DNA of 64,000 nucleotides from Pachypanchax playfairii (Eukaryota; Chordata; Actinopteri; Cyprinodontiformes; Aplocheilidae), in the NCBI GenBank assembly GCA_006937955.1, contig SSNP01000138.1, positions 823,685-887,684 of the forward strand, written 5' to 3'. A model generated the notes under the pieces. It was not told where the DNA came from and searched no databases. It saw only the letters and a list, made by a program, of their open reading frames with translations. The position numbers and the translations under genes are program-made. Shown piece after piece: positions 48,201-59,820 of this stretch. Numbering within the stretch: position 1 is the first letter of the stretch; each line of letters opens with the position of its first letter.

Positions 48201-51200
48201 GGCTACTTCATGGCTGCTATACCACAGGTGAGCCTCTAACTTCTGAATGTTACTTTTGACATCCAACTGCTTTAACTAGTAACAAACTAGTTTGAATGAT
48301 TAAGAGTTTAACAGTGAATCTTGGTTCTTAATCCTCTCAGGCTCAGAATCGTGCTGCATATTACTCTGCCAACCAGTTGGCTCAGCTGCGCCCGAGCCCC
48401 CGCTGGGCCACTCAAGGAGTACGTCCTCAGCGTAAGTGGGCTTTTGGCTGTTAACTTTGAGTAAAAAACAAAACATTTATTTTGCATGCCAGGTATCATT
48501 GTTACTGACATTTTCTGTTTTTATTCTCTCCAGACTTCCAAAACATGCCAAATGCTATGCGTCCGTCAGCACCTAGACCCCAGACCTTCAACACCATCCG
48601 TGCTACCGCTGCCACCAACACCCAGGTCCCACGCATGATGGCTTCCCAACGCATGCGTAAGTCTTACATATTAGGATTCTGTTGGACTTTTATCACTTCA
48701 CTTTTAGCAGTTTTAACAAAGTCCCCTTTTCCACTGTTTTCAGCCACTCAGGCACTCACCCAACGCCCTGCCAGTGCTTCAGCCACCGCTGCTCCAGTAC
48801 GTGCCATGCCTCAGTATAAATATGCTCCTGGTGTTCGCAATCCCCAGCAGCACATGGCTTCCCAGCCACAGGTCACCATGCAGCAAGTAGGAACCCTGTT
48901 GACTTTTCACTTTACAGTTTATGACAATAGAATAACACCATGTATTTTTAGTTATTATGATTCATACACAGTTTCAAATTGATTGTGATAATTACAATTT
49001 AGTGGTAAATAACTTTTAAATCTAACAGTAGTTGATCTGAAATCTTCCTCCTTCAGCCTGCAGTCCATGTCCAAGGCCAGGAGCCCTTGACTGCCTCCAT
49101 GCTGGCTGCTGCGCCGCCTCAGGAACAGAAACAGATGCTGGGTCAGTGAATAATCAGCACAGATTATAAATAAATAAACAGTGCAGTACCATTTGTTTTG
49201 CTGAACTGTTTAAGATAATGTGGGACTTCTTCCCTCTACAGGTGAGCGTCTGTTCCCCCTGATCCAGAACATGCATCCCAGTCTGGCGGGTAAGATCACT
49301 GGTATGCTCCTGGAGATTGACAACTCAGAGTTGCTTCACATGCTTGAGTCACCGGAGTCACTGCGCTCTAAGGTTTGTTGGCTTGGTCATATCTGTGTAT
49401 GATAAAAAGTTTTAGCATACAGTGGGGCAAAAAAGTATTTAGTCAGCCACCAATTGTGTAAGTTCTCCCACTTAAAAAGATCAGAGAGGCCTGTAATTTT
49501 CATCATAGGTATACCTCAACTATGAGAGACAAAATGAGGAAAAAAAATCCAGAAAATCACATTGTCTGATTTTTAAAGAATTTATTTGCAAATTATGGTG
49601 GAAAATAAGTATTTGGTCAATAACAAAAGTTAATCTCAATACTTTGTTATATAGCCTTTGTTGGCAATGACAGAGGTCAAACGTTTTCTGTAAGTCTTCA
49701 CAAGGTTTTCACACACTGTTGCTGGTATTTTGGCCCATTCCTCCATGCAGATCTCCTCTAGAGCAGTGATGTTTTGGGGCTGACGCTGGGCAACACGGAC
49801 TTTCAACTCCCTCCAGAGATTTTCTATGGGGTTGAGATCTGGAGACTGGCTAGGCCACTCCAGGACCTTGAAATGCTTCTTACGAAGCCACTCCTTCGTT
49901 GCCCGGGCGGTGTGTTTGGGATCATTGTCATGCTGAAAGACCCAGCCACGTCTCATTTTCAATGCCCTTGCTGATGGAAGGAGGTTTTCACTCAAAATCT
50001 TACGATACATGGCCCCATTCATTCTTTCCTTTACACGGATCAGTCGTCCTGGTCCCCTTGCAGAAAAACAGCCCCAAAGCATGATGTTTCCACCCCCATG
50101 CTTTACAGTAGGTATGGTGTTCTTTGGATCCAACTCAGCATTCTTTCCCCTCCAAACACGACAAGTTGAGTTTCTACCAAAAAGTTCTATTTTGGTTTCA
50201 TCTGACCATATGATGTTCTCCCAATCCTCTTCTGGATCATCCAAATGCTCTCTAGCAAACCGCAGACGGGCCTGGACGTGTCCTGGCTTCAGCAGGGGGA
50301 CACGTCTGGCACTGCAGGATTTGAGTCCCTGGCGGCGTAGTGTGTTACTGATGGTAGCCTTTGTTACTTTGGTCCCAGCTCTCTGCAGGTCATTCACTAG
50401 GTCCCTCCGTGTGGTTCTGGGATTTTTGCTCACCGTTCTTGTGATCATTTTGACCCCACGGGGTGAGATCTTGCGTGGAGCCCCAGATCGAGGGAGATTA
50501 TCAGTGGTCTTGTATGTCTTCCATTTTCTAATAATTGCTCCCACAGTTGATTTCTTCACACCAAGCTGCTTACCTATTGCAGATTCAGTCTTCCCAGCCT
50601 GGTGAAGGTCTACAATTTTGTTTCTGGTGTCCTTTGACAGCTCTTTGGTCTTGGCCATAGTGGAGTTTGGAGCGTGACTGTTTGAGGTTGTGGACAGGTG
50701 TCTTTTATACTGATAACGAGTTCACACAGGTGCCATTAATACAGGTAACGAGTGGAGGACCGAGGAGCCTCTTAAAGAAGTTACAGGTCTGTGAAAGCCA
50801 GAAATCTTACTTGTTTGTAGGTGACCAAATACTTATTTTCCACCATAATTTGCAAATAAATTCTTTAAAAATCAGACAATGTGATTTTCTGGATTTTTTT
50901 TCCTCATTTTGTCTCTCATAGTTGAGGTATACCTATGATGAAAATTACAGGCCTCTCTGATCTTTTTAAGTGGGAGAACTTACACAATTGGTGGCTGACT
51001 AAATACTTTTTTGCCCCACTGTAGCTCCATCCACAATGACAACTTGTTGCAGTAGTGCTATTATATACATAACACTAAATATTTTTATGCAAATATCAGG
51101 GATGCATACAGGTCCTTTGCATAATCTGCTTTTGACAAGGCAGATTATCATCTCGTGTTTTTCTGTTCTGTGTATAAACCTGTTGTTCAGAGGCAACCTG

Positions 51201-52177
51201 TGATCAGGAAGCTAAAGAAACACAATTATCCTGTTTTACTGTATAAAAACCTCCAGCAGACACAGGATGATGCCTCCACAATAACCTGGACAAAGGACTA
51301 CCTCACAAACAAACCACAGTTTGTGAGACTGAAGAGTTGTACGTCTGACCAGGTGATCAGCAGCACAGGAGCACCACAGGGGACTGTACTCTCACCATTC
51401 CTTTTCACTCTGTACACCTCAGACTTTCAGTCCAGGTCAGAGTCCTGTCATCTGCAGAAACACTCAGCAAGACGTTGGAGATCTTTTATAAGTCTGTTGT
51501 GGAGATCACACCTGCAGTCACCTGTTGGGGGCGGAGCATCAGAGCAAGTGAACAAAACAAACTGATAAAGAAGGCTGGTTCTGTTCTGGTTCTGATCTTA
51601 ATCCTCTTGAGTTGATTATCTAAAGGAGGATAAAGTACATGATGGAGAACCTCATCCTCTTCATAACACACTAACTCAACAACAGAGAGTCTTCAGTCAG
51701 AAACTTCTTTAGATCCAACACAGACCACGACAGGAGATCCTTCCCATCCACAGCTAGAACCCTCTACAGGAGATCCTTCCCGTCCACAGCTAGAACCCTC
51801 TACAGGAGATCCTTCCCGTCCACAGCTAGAACCCTCTACAGGAGATCCTTCCCGTCCACAGCTAGAACCCTCTACAGGAGATCCTTCCTGTCCACAGCTA
51901 GAACCATCTGACTCTGAAGAAACTATCATTATTGGTTATTAGAATATTCAGTTTCCTCTAAATTCAGTATTACTGAATTTAATGTTTGTGTATTACTAAA
52001 GACTGAATGTCAGTTTAAAAGTATTTCATGTTTCAGACTTATAAATGTTTTAACAGTTGATTTCATGATATAAATGTTTTGTTTTAGGTGGACGAGGCCG
52101 TCGCTGTGCTTCAGGCCCATCAGGCCAAAGAAGCTGCTCAGAAGTCGACCACCCCTGCGGGTGTTCCCAGCGTCTAA
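45212..52177 (+). CDS. pabpc1: Cytoplasmic poly(A)-binding protein 1
   Basis: Binds mRNA poly(A) tails and eIF4G, controlling translation and decay. Fourteen coding exons: 45212-45404, 45541-45734, 45893-46008, 46387-46526, 46617-46711, 46825-46962, 47761-47856, 47955-48227, 48341-48431, 48534-48656, 48744-48886, 49057-49141, 49242-49372 and 52088-52177. All phases agree, giving 635 residues (human 636). Start [20 protein letters not shown]; four RRMs with RNP motifs (YAYVNF, YGFVHF, GFGFVSF, GFGFVCF). A Pro/Gln-rich linker follows, then the C-terminal MLLE domain ([29 protein letters not shown]) that binds PAM2 partners. It ends AGVPSV. The stop is followed by a donor (TAAG|GTTTGT) to a 3' UTR exon at 52823. 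Intron 13 (49373-52087) is enlarged by a Tc1 element and LINE fragments; coding sequence is intact. Confidence 0.97.
49420..51021 (-). mobile_element. Complete Tc1-like transposon with about 200-bp TIRs
   Basis: A 1602-bp element flanked by TA (49418-49419 and 51022-51023), starting CAGTGGGGCAAAAAAGTATT and ending with its exact complement. The inverted repeats run about 200 bp (to about 49622 and from about 50820). They carry an inner direct-repeat motif (AAGTATTTGGTCA) related to the outer AAGTATTTAGTCA, the IR/DR arrangement of Sleeping Beauty-type elements. One intact transposase lies on the minus strand. Inserted in pabpc1 intron 13, antisense to the gene. Arm identity and the open frame suggest a young insertion. 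Confidence 0.96.
49636..50658 (-). CDS. Tc1-like transposase, 340 aa, DD34E
   Basis: DDE cut-and-paste transposase for the surrounding element. The N-terminal PAI/RED helix-turn-helix pair ([20 protein letters not shown], then [20 protein letters not shown]) contains the GAPRK basic hinge. The catalytic domain has D153 (WSDETKIE), D244 (FQHDNDPKH) and E279 ([11 protein letters not shown]), with 34 residues between the last two, canonical for Tc1 and the same numbering as Sleeping Beauty as I recall it. The glycine-rich box is at [11 protein letters not shown]. Full length, ends GYITKY, no disruption. The ATG is the first in frame (plus-strand CAT at 50656-50658). Confidence 0.95.
   Translation of the reverse strand: MAKTKELSKDTRNKIVDLHQAGKTESAIGKQLGVKKSTVGAIIRKWKTYKTTDNLPRSGAPRKISPRGVKMITRTVSKNPRTTRRDLVNDLQRAGTKVTKATISNTLRRQGLKSCSARRVPLLKPGHVQARLRFAREHLDDPEEDWENIIWSDETKIELFGRNSTCRVWRGKNAELDPKNTIPTVKHGGGNIMLWGCFSARGPGRLIRVKERMNGAMYRKILSENLLPSARALKMRRGWVFQHDNDPKHTARATKEWLRKKHFKVLEWPSQSPDLNPIENLWRELKVRVAQRQPQNITALEEICMEEWAKIPATVCENLVKTYRKRLTSVIANKGYITKY
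51180..51720 (+). mobile_element. LINE reverse-transcriptase fragment, CR1/Rex1/L2 type
   Basis: One open stretch encodes [20 protein letters not shown] and [20 protein letters not shown], the RT finger-to-palm part of a jockey-superfamily LINE. The frame breaks at [16 protein letters not shown], before the YxDD box, and continues as tail with an [12 protein letters not shown] segment. It is the same family as 57280-58440 (minus) and is heavily truncated. Inside pabpc1 intron 13, next to the Tc1 element. Confidence 0.85.
51730..51909. repeat. 36-bp minisatellite, 5 copies, derived from a LINE tail
   Basis: Exactly five units of ACAGGAGATCCTTCCCGTCC plus ACAGCTAGAACCCTCT with four or fewer changes. 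A single unit occurs in complement within the LINE tail at 63655-63695. The array thus arose by amplification of LINE 3' sequence. All frames stay open on the minus strand because 36 is a multiple of 3; no gene. Confidence 0.9.
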
Positions 52178-52822
52178 GGTTTGTCTTTTAGATGTCATTT
52201 CACTTCCTGATGACGGTATATGTCCCTACAGCATAAAGGATGCTCATTCATGTTATTATTTTGGTCATTTTTATTTAGAACATCTGGAACATGTTTGGTT
52301 AAATATATTTTATGTCTAGTCACGCACTGTTCGGTGGTCTGCTCATTCAGTCGAGGCTCCAGTGTTGGATGAGACTCATTGTGAAGCTCGTTAGAGCTGC
52401 GTTGATTGGCTCATTTTGGGTCTGTTACATGTTACTGCAGGCAAAAGCCGGTTTAACATTTTTCTCTGGTTTTTAAGACACTTGATGGCTGTTTTCATAC
52501 TGTTTCATGTGATTATTCTGCAGATTGTAGAAGAGGTTTGATTTGATCATGTTTAACAGAGTTCAGTTTTCTGCTCTGTCAGTTCCTTGTTTCTACAATG
52601 ACATCACACGTTCAGGAGGTGAAACTACTGCATCCTGCAAAGTATCGTCCAAGCAGCATATTGTAACACTTGACAAACAGATTTTTCATTCCTCATCCAG
52701 TGAAACTGGTCACATCTTATGGAGGGTTATTTAAAAATCAGTACAGATCAAGAGAAATGTACAGTAGGTTTAATTAGTGCAATACAACCACTGAATGTAC
52801 TTTTGTGTTTATTTTCTTACAG

Positions 52823-53190
52823 ATTGAGCATTTTGAAACCTGCTTCACCGATGGAAAAAGAGAAAAAAAAAACAAACATCGAAAAACCTAAAACTCAGAA
52901 AACATCGCAAAATGATAAATTATTTCTTAAAAAAAAATTGACTCTGCCAGGTCTGGTGATGGTTTGACTAGACCTTGATCATAAGTAAAAATTTGTTGGA
53001 AAAAAAAATAGCAAAATACAGAAAATTTAAGTGATACATTTGAATTCATTCCTCTGTTTTATGTCATTTTACTGTCAGATTATGCTCAGAACATCAGCCA
53101 TGTTCAGGGAAGTGATTGCTGAGCATTTTGAAACGTGATTTGTATCGTAAACTACTGGTTGAAATAAATTGTCATTCCAAAATTTACCTG
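52823..53190 (+). other. pabpc1: pabpc1 3' UTR exon
   Basis: Acceptor TTCTTACAG at 52814-52822. The exon contains CTTCACCGATGGAAAAAGAG, AACATCGAAAAACC and GCCAGGTCTGG, which correspond to segments of the mammalian PABPC1 3' UTR as I remember it. AATAAA at 53163-53168 is the likely poly(A) signal. The intron 52179-52822 separates stop codon and UTR by a splice just 1 nt past the stop. Confidence 0.75.
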
Positions 53191-53479
53191 ATTGTTTTCT
53201 GACTCTGAAATGTTTTCTGCTGCCAAGAAGGAAATAACTGACAGCAGTGTGATCATGTGACCTGGCTATGAGGGCGGGGGATCGCTGGGGACATGTTTAT
53301 TAAAGTAAATGAGGAGTTTGGTTCTACTAGTTAAAGTGTACAATAACTGATCATTTATGTGCAGGTGAAGGAGGTTCAACTGTTGAAATACTGAGTTTGT
53401 GTAAATGTAGAAGTGTTTAATGTGTTCAAATTTGGAATTTCATTACAAGAATTTTGAATGAGGACATTTGGGATGAGTG

Positions 53480-54440
53480 TGTTCAGATTTCAGGCTACAC
53501 AGCACAGCAGCTTCCAGTCCAGCTGATGCAATCATGGAGAGGGATCCACACCACAGACGAGACGTCACTACATAGTTTCAGGTTCAGGATTGGAAGGATG
53601 CTTCGAGCCCAGTTCCACTTTAGGTTATGTTTCTTCTTCTGGATTAACTCTCAGATGATTAACAAACCTGTAAGTTTAATATTAATTTTTACTGATATGT
53701 TGATGACACCAAGCTCTACCTCTCTGCTAACCATCACCTCCCTCCTGACTGCATACAAGAATTACAGATATGGTTCTAACAGAATGTTCTAAAATTAAAC
53801 AGAGTTTCTGCTTGTTGGCTCTGTATTCATATTATCCAAACAGCAACTTGAGGCTCACACTTGATGTGTCTGTTTATCCAGTTAAGAGTCTGGGTGTCGT
53901 CACATGATCATTTAACTCTCACATCAACACTATCACCCAATCTCCATATTTCCATCTGTGTAATTTTCATCATCTCTCTCATCTCAGACTGCTGCTCTTG
54001 TTCACTTCCTGTAACTCCCGTCTTCTTCCACAGAAATGGATCCAGAACTCTGCTGCCCGTATCGTCTCCAGAACTCCTTCCTCTAACCACATGACTCCCG
54101 TCTTACAGCAGCTTCACTGGCTCCCAGCATCAATTTCAAAATCCTGCTTCTCACATTTAAGTCCATCGATAACCTCGCACCTCTAAACCTAAATGATTTG
54201 TTGCAGATTCATATTCTGACCTGTCCCCTCAGATATTCCTTCTCCATCCACATCTCTGCCCCACCACTCACCTGTCCACCAGGGGGTCTAGAGCATTCAG
54301 TCACTCTGCCCCTCACCTCTGGAACTCCCTCCTTTTATCTGTAATACTGACACTCTTACACTCTTCAAATCCCATCTTGAAACATCATTTTAAAACTGTG
54401 CTTTGATACTTGAGTACTTAGAGGCTCAGTTTGGGCTTGT
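53480..54440 (+). mobile_element. Decayed LINE 3' portion (L2-like)
   Basis: Broken frames recall the region after the RT palm: DDTKLYLSANHHLP fragments, then WIQNSAARIVSRTPSSNHMT and PVLQQLHWLPASI, typical of L2/jockey-type LINE C-termini. Several frameshifts; no function. Lies between pabpc1 and rnf19a. Confidence 0.7.
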
Positions 54441-54479
54441 GAGTATCCACAAAATCATCCAAAGCCTCTCCCTCTGAGC

Positions 54480-54870
54480 CCCTCCGCTCCCAACAGTGAG
54501 GTGATGTTCTACGATGCCCAGGTCCCTCCAGCTCTCTCTGCACCTGACTTTGATTTTCCTCCATGCAGGTGGTGAGTCCACATGGAGGTGGCTTCATGTA
54601 GCTTTTTTGGTTGAGACAATCTCCCCCCCCAGGCCTGGCTCCACGATCTTAGTCTGACCTCCCATGAGGTCAACCTGCCACGGTAGACCCTACCAGGAAC
54701 TGACGTCCCAGACAATATAGCCCCCAGGATCAAAGGAGAACTCAAACCCTCCATCACATTAAGGTTCAGCAGAGAGGGGAGAATATCGATCAACATGAGA
54801 CTGTCACCCGCAGGTGCTGCAGACCTCCTTAAACCATGACAAACCCCTGACTTCACATCAGTCCTCACTC
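54480..54870 (-). repeat. Degenerate LINE-associated repeat
   Basis: Contains GGTAGACCCTACCAGGAACT and CAAACCCTCCATCACATTAA, which resemble the untranslated part of another dispersed teleost retroelement. The 119-codon minus-strand frame here shows no domain and is taken as repeat. Confidence 0.45.
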
Positions 54871-55639
54871 TAAATTAAAAGTTTGATAACATATTAGAAA
54901 GTCTTGTTAAATCGCCCGTATCACCTTGGTTTGTTTATTTTCTGCTTCACTGAGGGACAATCAGTCAGAACATATTCCTTTTGTATAAAACACCATCAGA
55001 TACATCTGTGCTTCCTGTTTTCTAGGATTATTTGTGCTGCACTTTAAGAACATGTTAACGAAGCTTTAGTGAGGTCTTGAATTGCATACTTTGGTAAGCA
55101 CAGAATGTATGAATGCATGTAACAACAAGAATTTTCATGTTATGGTCTGTTCATGTTTTTTTTTTTGTCTGTGTTTCTTCCTGAACTTAAATTCTTTAGT
55201 GTTTCAAACAAGTCACTGAGGATTTGTGGGGCAATAATCAGCTGTGCACTTTTACCAGCTCAGACTTTACTTGAGATAATGATGAACACAGTAGAGCTTA
55301 CTCATAATCTTCACTATCTTGGATTAGGGATGTCTTTCTATAGCTGCCTGTCAGAATCTTCCACGTGTTTTATTTGTTTGACCATGTAGTCTAAAAAAAA
55401 AATGGAAAAGTAAAAAAAAAAGGTATTTATTTTGGGTTGCAAACCAGCACAATACATCACTTTTGTTCAAAACAGGCTCCTATGTGTTAATTACAACATG
55501 TGAAAAGCATGTTATTCCAGCTGTAATTTGAGATTTGAGAACATGGCTGGTGCTTAATGTTGAACATTTTAAAGAAACCAAAATGTGTAACTTCTTTCTT
55601 TTAATGACTTTGAAATGGTAATTCAGGCTTTAATCAGTT

Positions 55640-55830
55640 CTAGACATGACTAATGTAATGCTTTGTAATCCAGTATTAAAGTCTTCAGTGAATTGCTGTA
55701 GGAATCCCTCACAGACCAATGAGAACCAGTCTGAACATGTAGGTCATGCCACAGCATCTCAATCAGATTCAGGTCAGATTCATGTCTATACCAGAGCTCT
55801 GCAAACTGCGTTTCTGGGGTTACATGTTGC
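55640..55830 (-). pseudogene. Decayed Tc1-like transposase fragment
   Basis: The minus strand reads ESDLNLIEMLWHDLHVQTG, a mutated [11 protein letters not shown] catalytic block of a Tc1 transposase, followed by VRDSYSNSLKTLI. No TIRs were found. Dead remnant in the pabpc1-rnf19a interval. Confidence 0.6.
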
Positions 55831-55869
55831 CATTCAGCCCCTCGGAAGTTGCTCCTTGTAACTTTGACT

Positions 55870-56640
55870 AAAATCAACATGAACCTGAGTAACAGGAAAT
55901 TATAATGTTTCTGCATCAGAATGACATTAATATTACAAATAGGTTGTTCTGCCTGTTTGAACTGGTTCCAGAACCAGAACTGAACAAACGCAATGTGAGT
56001 TTGTCAGAAATGTCTGTAAAATGCAGCGATCAGTTGAACTTTGATCTGTTTCTGAATCTTTCTGACCTGCAGTGTGACTCTCCTGATCCACCACAAACCA
56101 ACATATTACATCAGACTGGAGACTAATTACAGGAAATAATTTAGAAAATATATTGGACATTTTTTCAACATTTTAAGTCATTAAAATAAGACATTGTTGT
56201 GACAGTGACTTTTCAGACTTAACAGAAACCTGTATCTGATAAGACCTGAGACACTTAACCCGTTCATCCCTGGGCCCATTTTTGGTGTGTAGTCTCTGGT
56301 AGGAAGCTAGGTCCCCAGATTTGGGGACCTTGGGTTCAGGAGGTTTTAAACAAAGTAAAAGTTGTTTTCTTTTGTGGATGTTTAAGTAATAAATTAGCAA
56401 ACTACATCCATCCAAACATTTTGTTCCTGTGCATGAATAACAATTTGATGTTTATGTTTGTTTTATAAACATAAAGTTGGAACTTCATACTTTAACATAG
56501 TTTAACTACTTATTGTATAAATTATCCTATCTTATTTTTAAGAGTGAAAGTGACTTTTGTGGCTTTTTACAAATTATATTGACCATGAGTGATGTGAAAA
56601 AGGTTGCAGCACCTGGTTCACGAGTTAACGGAGCTTGGTC
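55870..56640. other. Intergenic upstream of rnf19a
   Basis: AT-rich, no exon-like frame; nothing recognised apart from a GGGGACC-containing palindromic-looking stretch near 56310-56330. Confidence 0.4.
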
Positions 56641-56644
56641 AGAA

Positions 56645-56654
56645 TCTCGCGATA
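56645..56654 (+). promoter_or_regulatory. TCTCGCGATA motif in rnf19a promoter
   Basis: Identical to the pabpc1 promoter motif in the opposite orientation; close to the BANP element TCTCGCGAGA. It lies about 230 bp before the exon 1 donor at 56881 (GGTAACG|GTAGGT). Confidence 0.6.
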
Positions 56655-57279
56655 TTTTGTTACTTTCTGAGCGAGAACTGTGAACAACAGAACGAGCCGT
56701 GAGGAACACGGAGCGGATAGGTGGGACCGTAGGCAAAACAAGCACCATATTCAGCGTGAAGAAATTTACGGGACAGCAGCCACACTAAGGATATTTCAGC
56801 TGTAATATTTAAAAAAAAAACAAAGGTTTGGTCTTCGTTACCGTTTCTGGAACAGACGTCTTTAGCAGCAGACGGTAACGGTAGGTTCATCTGTAGCTAA
56901 CGTCGCTAGCCCTTTAGTTGTAGTTAGCTTGTTGGTTCTGCTTGTGTTTGTGTGAACTGTGGAAATGTTGTTTTACTCTGCTAAATCTGCACTGTCTCAG
57001 GGCGTGTAGATTATAAATGTGTAACATACACGTACATATCTGTTGTTAGTTGGAGACTGTAGGTAACCGATAAGTCTAGTGGAAAGAGTGTGTTCAAATC
57101 AAAACAGCAACAGTTGCCAATAAAATTTAAAATCGAAGCAGAGTGTTTTTCGTAATATAATATAAATATGTTTGTACATACCTGATTACCAAACGAGAGA
57201 AACCGTTATGTGCATTCTGTCGGTTAAAGATTGTTTGGCTCCTGAGTGTTTTGGCAGGAAGCAGATGTTGAGAGACATT

Positions 57280-58440
57280 TTAGACTGAAATAGGAATTTT
57301 CCTCAAGAAGTCCAGTCTGCTCTGTCCCTTCTTAAAAACATCATCACAGTTGTGTCTCCAGTTCAGTCTGTTGTCCAGGTAAACACTCGGGTATTTATAC
57401 TCCTCCACCCCCTCCACTTCTTCTCCCATGATGGAAAAAGGTTTTGGTATGTTGCTGCTCTTCCTAAAATTCACAATCATCTCCTTTGTCTTGTTCACAT
57501 TCAAGATGAGATGATTGTTTCCACACCAGGACACAAAGTGGTCCACCAGTTCTCTGGACTCAGTCTCTGATCCATTTCTGATCCACCAAAAACTTCAGAG
57601 TCAATAGAGTATTTTTGTAGATGTCAGGATTCTGACCTGTACTGAAAGTGAGGTGTACAGAATGAAAAGGAATGGTGCGAGTACAGTCGCCTGTGGTGCT
57701 CCTGTGCTTCTGATCACCTGGTCAGACGTACAACAATGCAGTCTCACAAACTGTGGTCTGTTTGTCAGGTAGTCCTTAATCCAGGTGATTGTGGAGGCAT
57801 CTACCTGTGTCTTCTGTGGGTTTTTACACAGTAAAACAGTCTGAATTATGTTAAGTACACTGGAGAAATCAAATAACATGATCTTCACAGTGCTGCCTGC
57901 TTTGTCTAGATGATAGTGGGTTTGTTGAAGCAGGTGTATGTTGGCGTCTTCCACTCCAACCCCACAGTAATTAGCAAACTGCAGTGACTCCTGAAAGGTG
58001 CTGTTTTGTTTATTTAGGTTTACCAACATGAGTCTGTCCAAGACTTTCATGATATGGGATGCTCAGGACAACAGGCCTGTAGTCGTTAGGGGACAATAGA
58101 GGGGATATCTTTGGTTCTGGAACAAGGCAGGATGTTTTCTGTATAACTGGTACCTTCTCCAGGGTGAGGCTGAGGATACGCTGCAGAATCCCATATAGCT
58201 GATCTGCACAAACCTTTAGGACTCTGGGGCAACCATCTGGATCAGCTGCCTTATTCCTGTTCAGTTTCTTCAGCTGCTTCTTCACCTGACTTCTAGATAC
58301 AGACAGGTGGGAGGTGGAGGCAGTGGAAACACCAGCTTCTTCTGATATTGTTGGAAGTGATGAAACTGTTCTGAGTTCCTGTCCACAGTTAGAACCCAGA
58401 AGAACTCTCCAAAGAAACACTGACTTACTGCAACTTTTCA
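57280..58440 (-). mobile_element. Truncated, frameshifted LINE (CR1/Rex1/L2 type) in rnf19a intron 1
   Basis: Three broken minus-strand frames in order: 58441-58010 (LNRNKAADPDGCPRVLKVCA, NDYRPVVLS), 58050-57601 (MLFDFSSVLNIIQT, DYLTNRPQFVRL, STGAPQATVLAPFLF) and 57546-57280 (CGNNHLILNVNKTKEMIVNF, RKGQSRLDFLRK-like). These are RT fingers, palm and thumb of a jockey-superfamily retrotransposon. The palm YxDD region is lost between the last two pieces and frames are shifted, so it is inactive. Same family as 51180-51720. Confidence 0.88.
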
Positions 58441-58663
58441 TTTACTTCCAGGGTTCATGAAGTCTGATTGAATTTGAATTAATTCCTGAGAAGTTTATGA
58501 TATATTATGTGAGTGCAGCTGCTAGATCAAATGTTTTGAGCACCTACTTCGTAAGTATCTACAGGTTTAAAGTCAGATTTTTAAATTATGAGCAAATCTA
58601 GAACCTAGAATGCAGTGTTATCATGTGTTGGACAGTCCAACATCTTTCATCCATACATTTATT

Positions 58664-58840
58664 TATACCCACTTGTATAAGGGATCGGGGTTCCGGGGGG
58701 CTGGTGAACACTCACTGCTACAGCCAGATAAGGGTTGTCAGTTAACCAAACCTAACAAAATGAGTGCATGCATGTGAAGAACATGCTACTCCCTGCAGAA
58801 AGGTCTGGGTCGGGTTTGGAACTCAGGACCTTATTATTGT
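58664..58840 (+). repeat. Degenerate teleost interspersed repeat
   Basis: Contains CCCACTTGTATAAGGGATC, CTGCAGAAAGGTCTGGGTCG and GGAACTCAGGACC, related to the copy at 44158-44430. In rnf19a intron 1. Confidence 0.55.
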
Positions 58841-59632
58841 AAACCAAATGGAGTTTATTCAGGTTTATTTTAAAACAGTGTTTTGGCGCTGGTTTGATAG
58901 TATGTGCTCCTTGGGCCAAACTAATTACAGTTTAATAATTACTGTTAGGATTCGTTTGAATAAATTTTGCAGTGCTAGTAGCTGAACGGGTTCTACCTTG
59001 GAAAGCCCTTGCTACAGTGGGACGTTTCCCCTGTTTATCAGCAGCTGACATTCCAGGATTAATCACTGTTGATCTTACAGGCAGGAAACACTAAAATACC
59101 CTCTCTTCATGTCATAACTGTCCGCAGCAGTCAACCCTCTGTCCTCTCAGTCATGTTCTGATTAGCAAAGCAAACTCCCTGCTAGCTTTAATACTGGCTG
59201 CATAGTGTCAACAGCAAGCAGTGACACTGAAGTCCTGTAGTTTGTGCTGTTTCGAGATGAGTATCAAATAATCTCACTTATATAGAACTCTCCATCAAAA
59301 GTAGCAAAAAGTAGAAAGACATATTTGGTGAAACTGCCTTTAGAAGGTGAAAGAATTATTTTTGCTGTTTTTAGTTGGAGTTTGACCGACAACCTCTGCA
59401 GCTCACCAGGGGAAATTGTTTTATTTTGTATTTGTAAATTTGAAACTTTACCATAAGTTAATGTTTTAAGATTATTTGTTGTATATTATTTTTTGATTTT
59501 CAGGAACTATCACAGTAATATTTTCTCTGCTTCTTTCAGGTTCTGTTGCTTCATTTTCACAGCAGGAGACCTTCCCCTTCGCCAAAATCCAGCTCCTAGA
59601 CGTGACATCGAGGTGGATCAGGAGAAGCCACC

Positions 59633-59641
59633 ATGTCTTAA
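59633..59641 (+). promoter_or_regulatory. Two-codon uORF in optimal Kozak context
   Basis: GCCACCATGTCTTAA: a perfect Kozak start with only one further codon before TAA. It lies in the rnf19a exon 2 leader, 188 nt upstream of and out of frame with the proposed ATG at 59821. Such minimal uORFs stall or consume scanning ribosomes; effect is inferred. Confidence 0.55.
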
Positions 59642-59820
59642 ACACAGAAGGGCCTTCTGGAGGCCTTTCCTCCAACCCTCTCCCCCCTACCCCCTCCCCT
59701 ATCCATCCCCTTACCCCCTCTCCCAGCCCCATCCAACTCCCAGACCTGCCTGCACATGTTAGAGACAGGCTGCCCAGCCCTGGCTTCCCATCAGCACATT
59801 CCTCCCCTTCTCTCAAAGAG

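Noticed and set aside
50009..50605. A 198-codon plus-strand frame
   Set aside because: Antisense shadow of the intact Tc1 transposase.
51693..51929. CRISPR-like repeat array
   Set aside because: Direct tandem repeat without spacers, in a vertebrate genome; it is a minisatellite.
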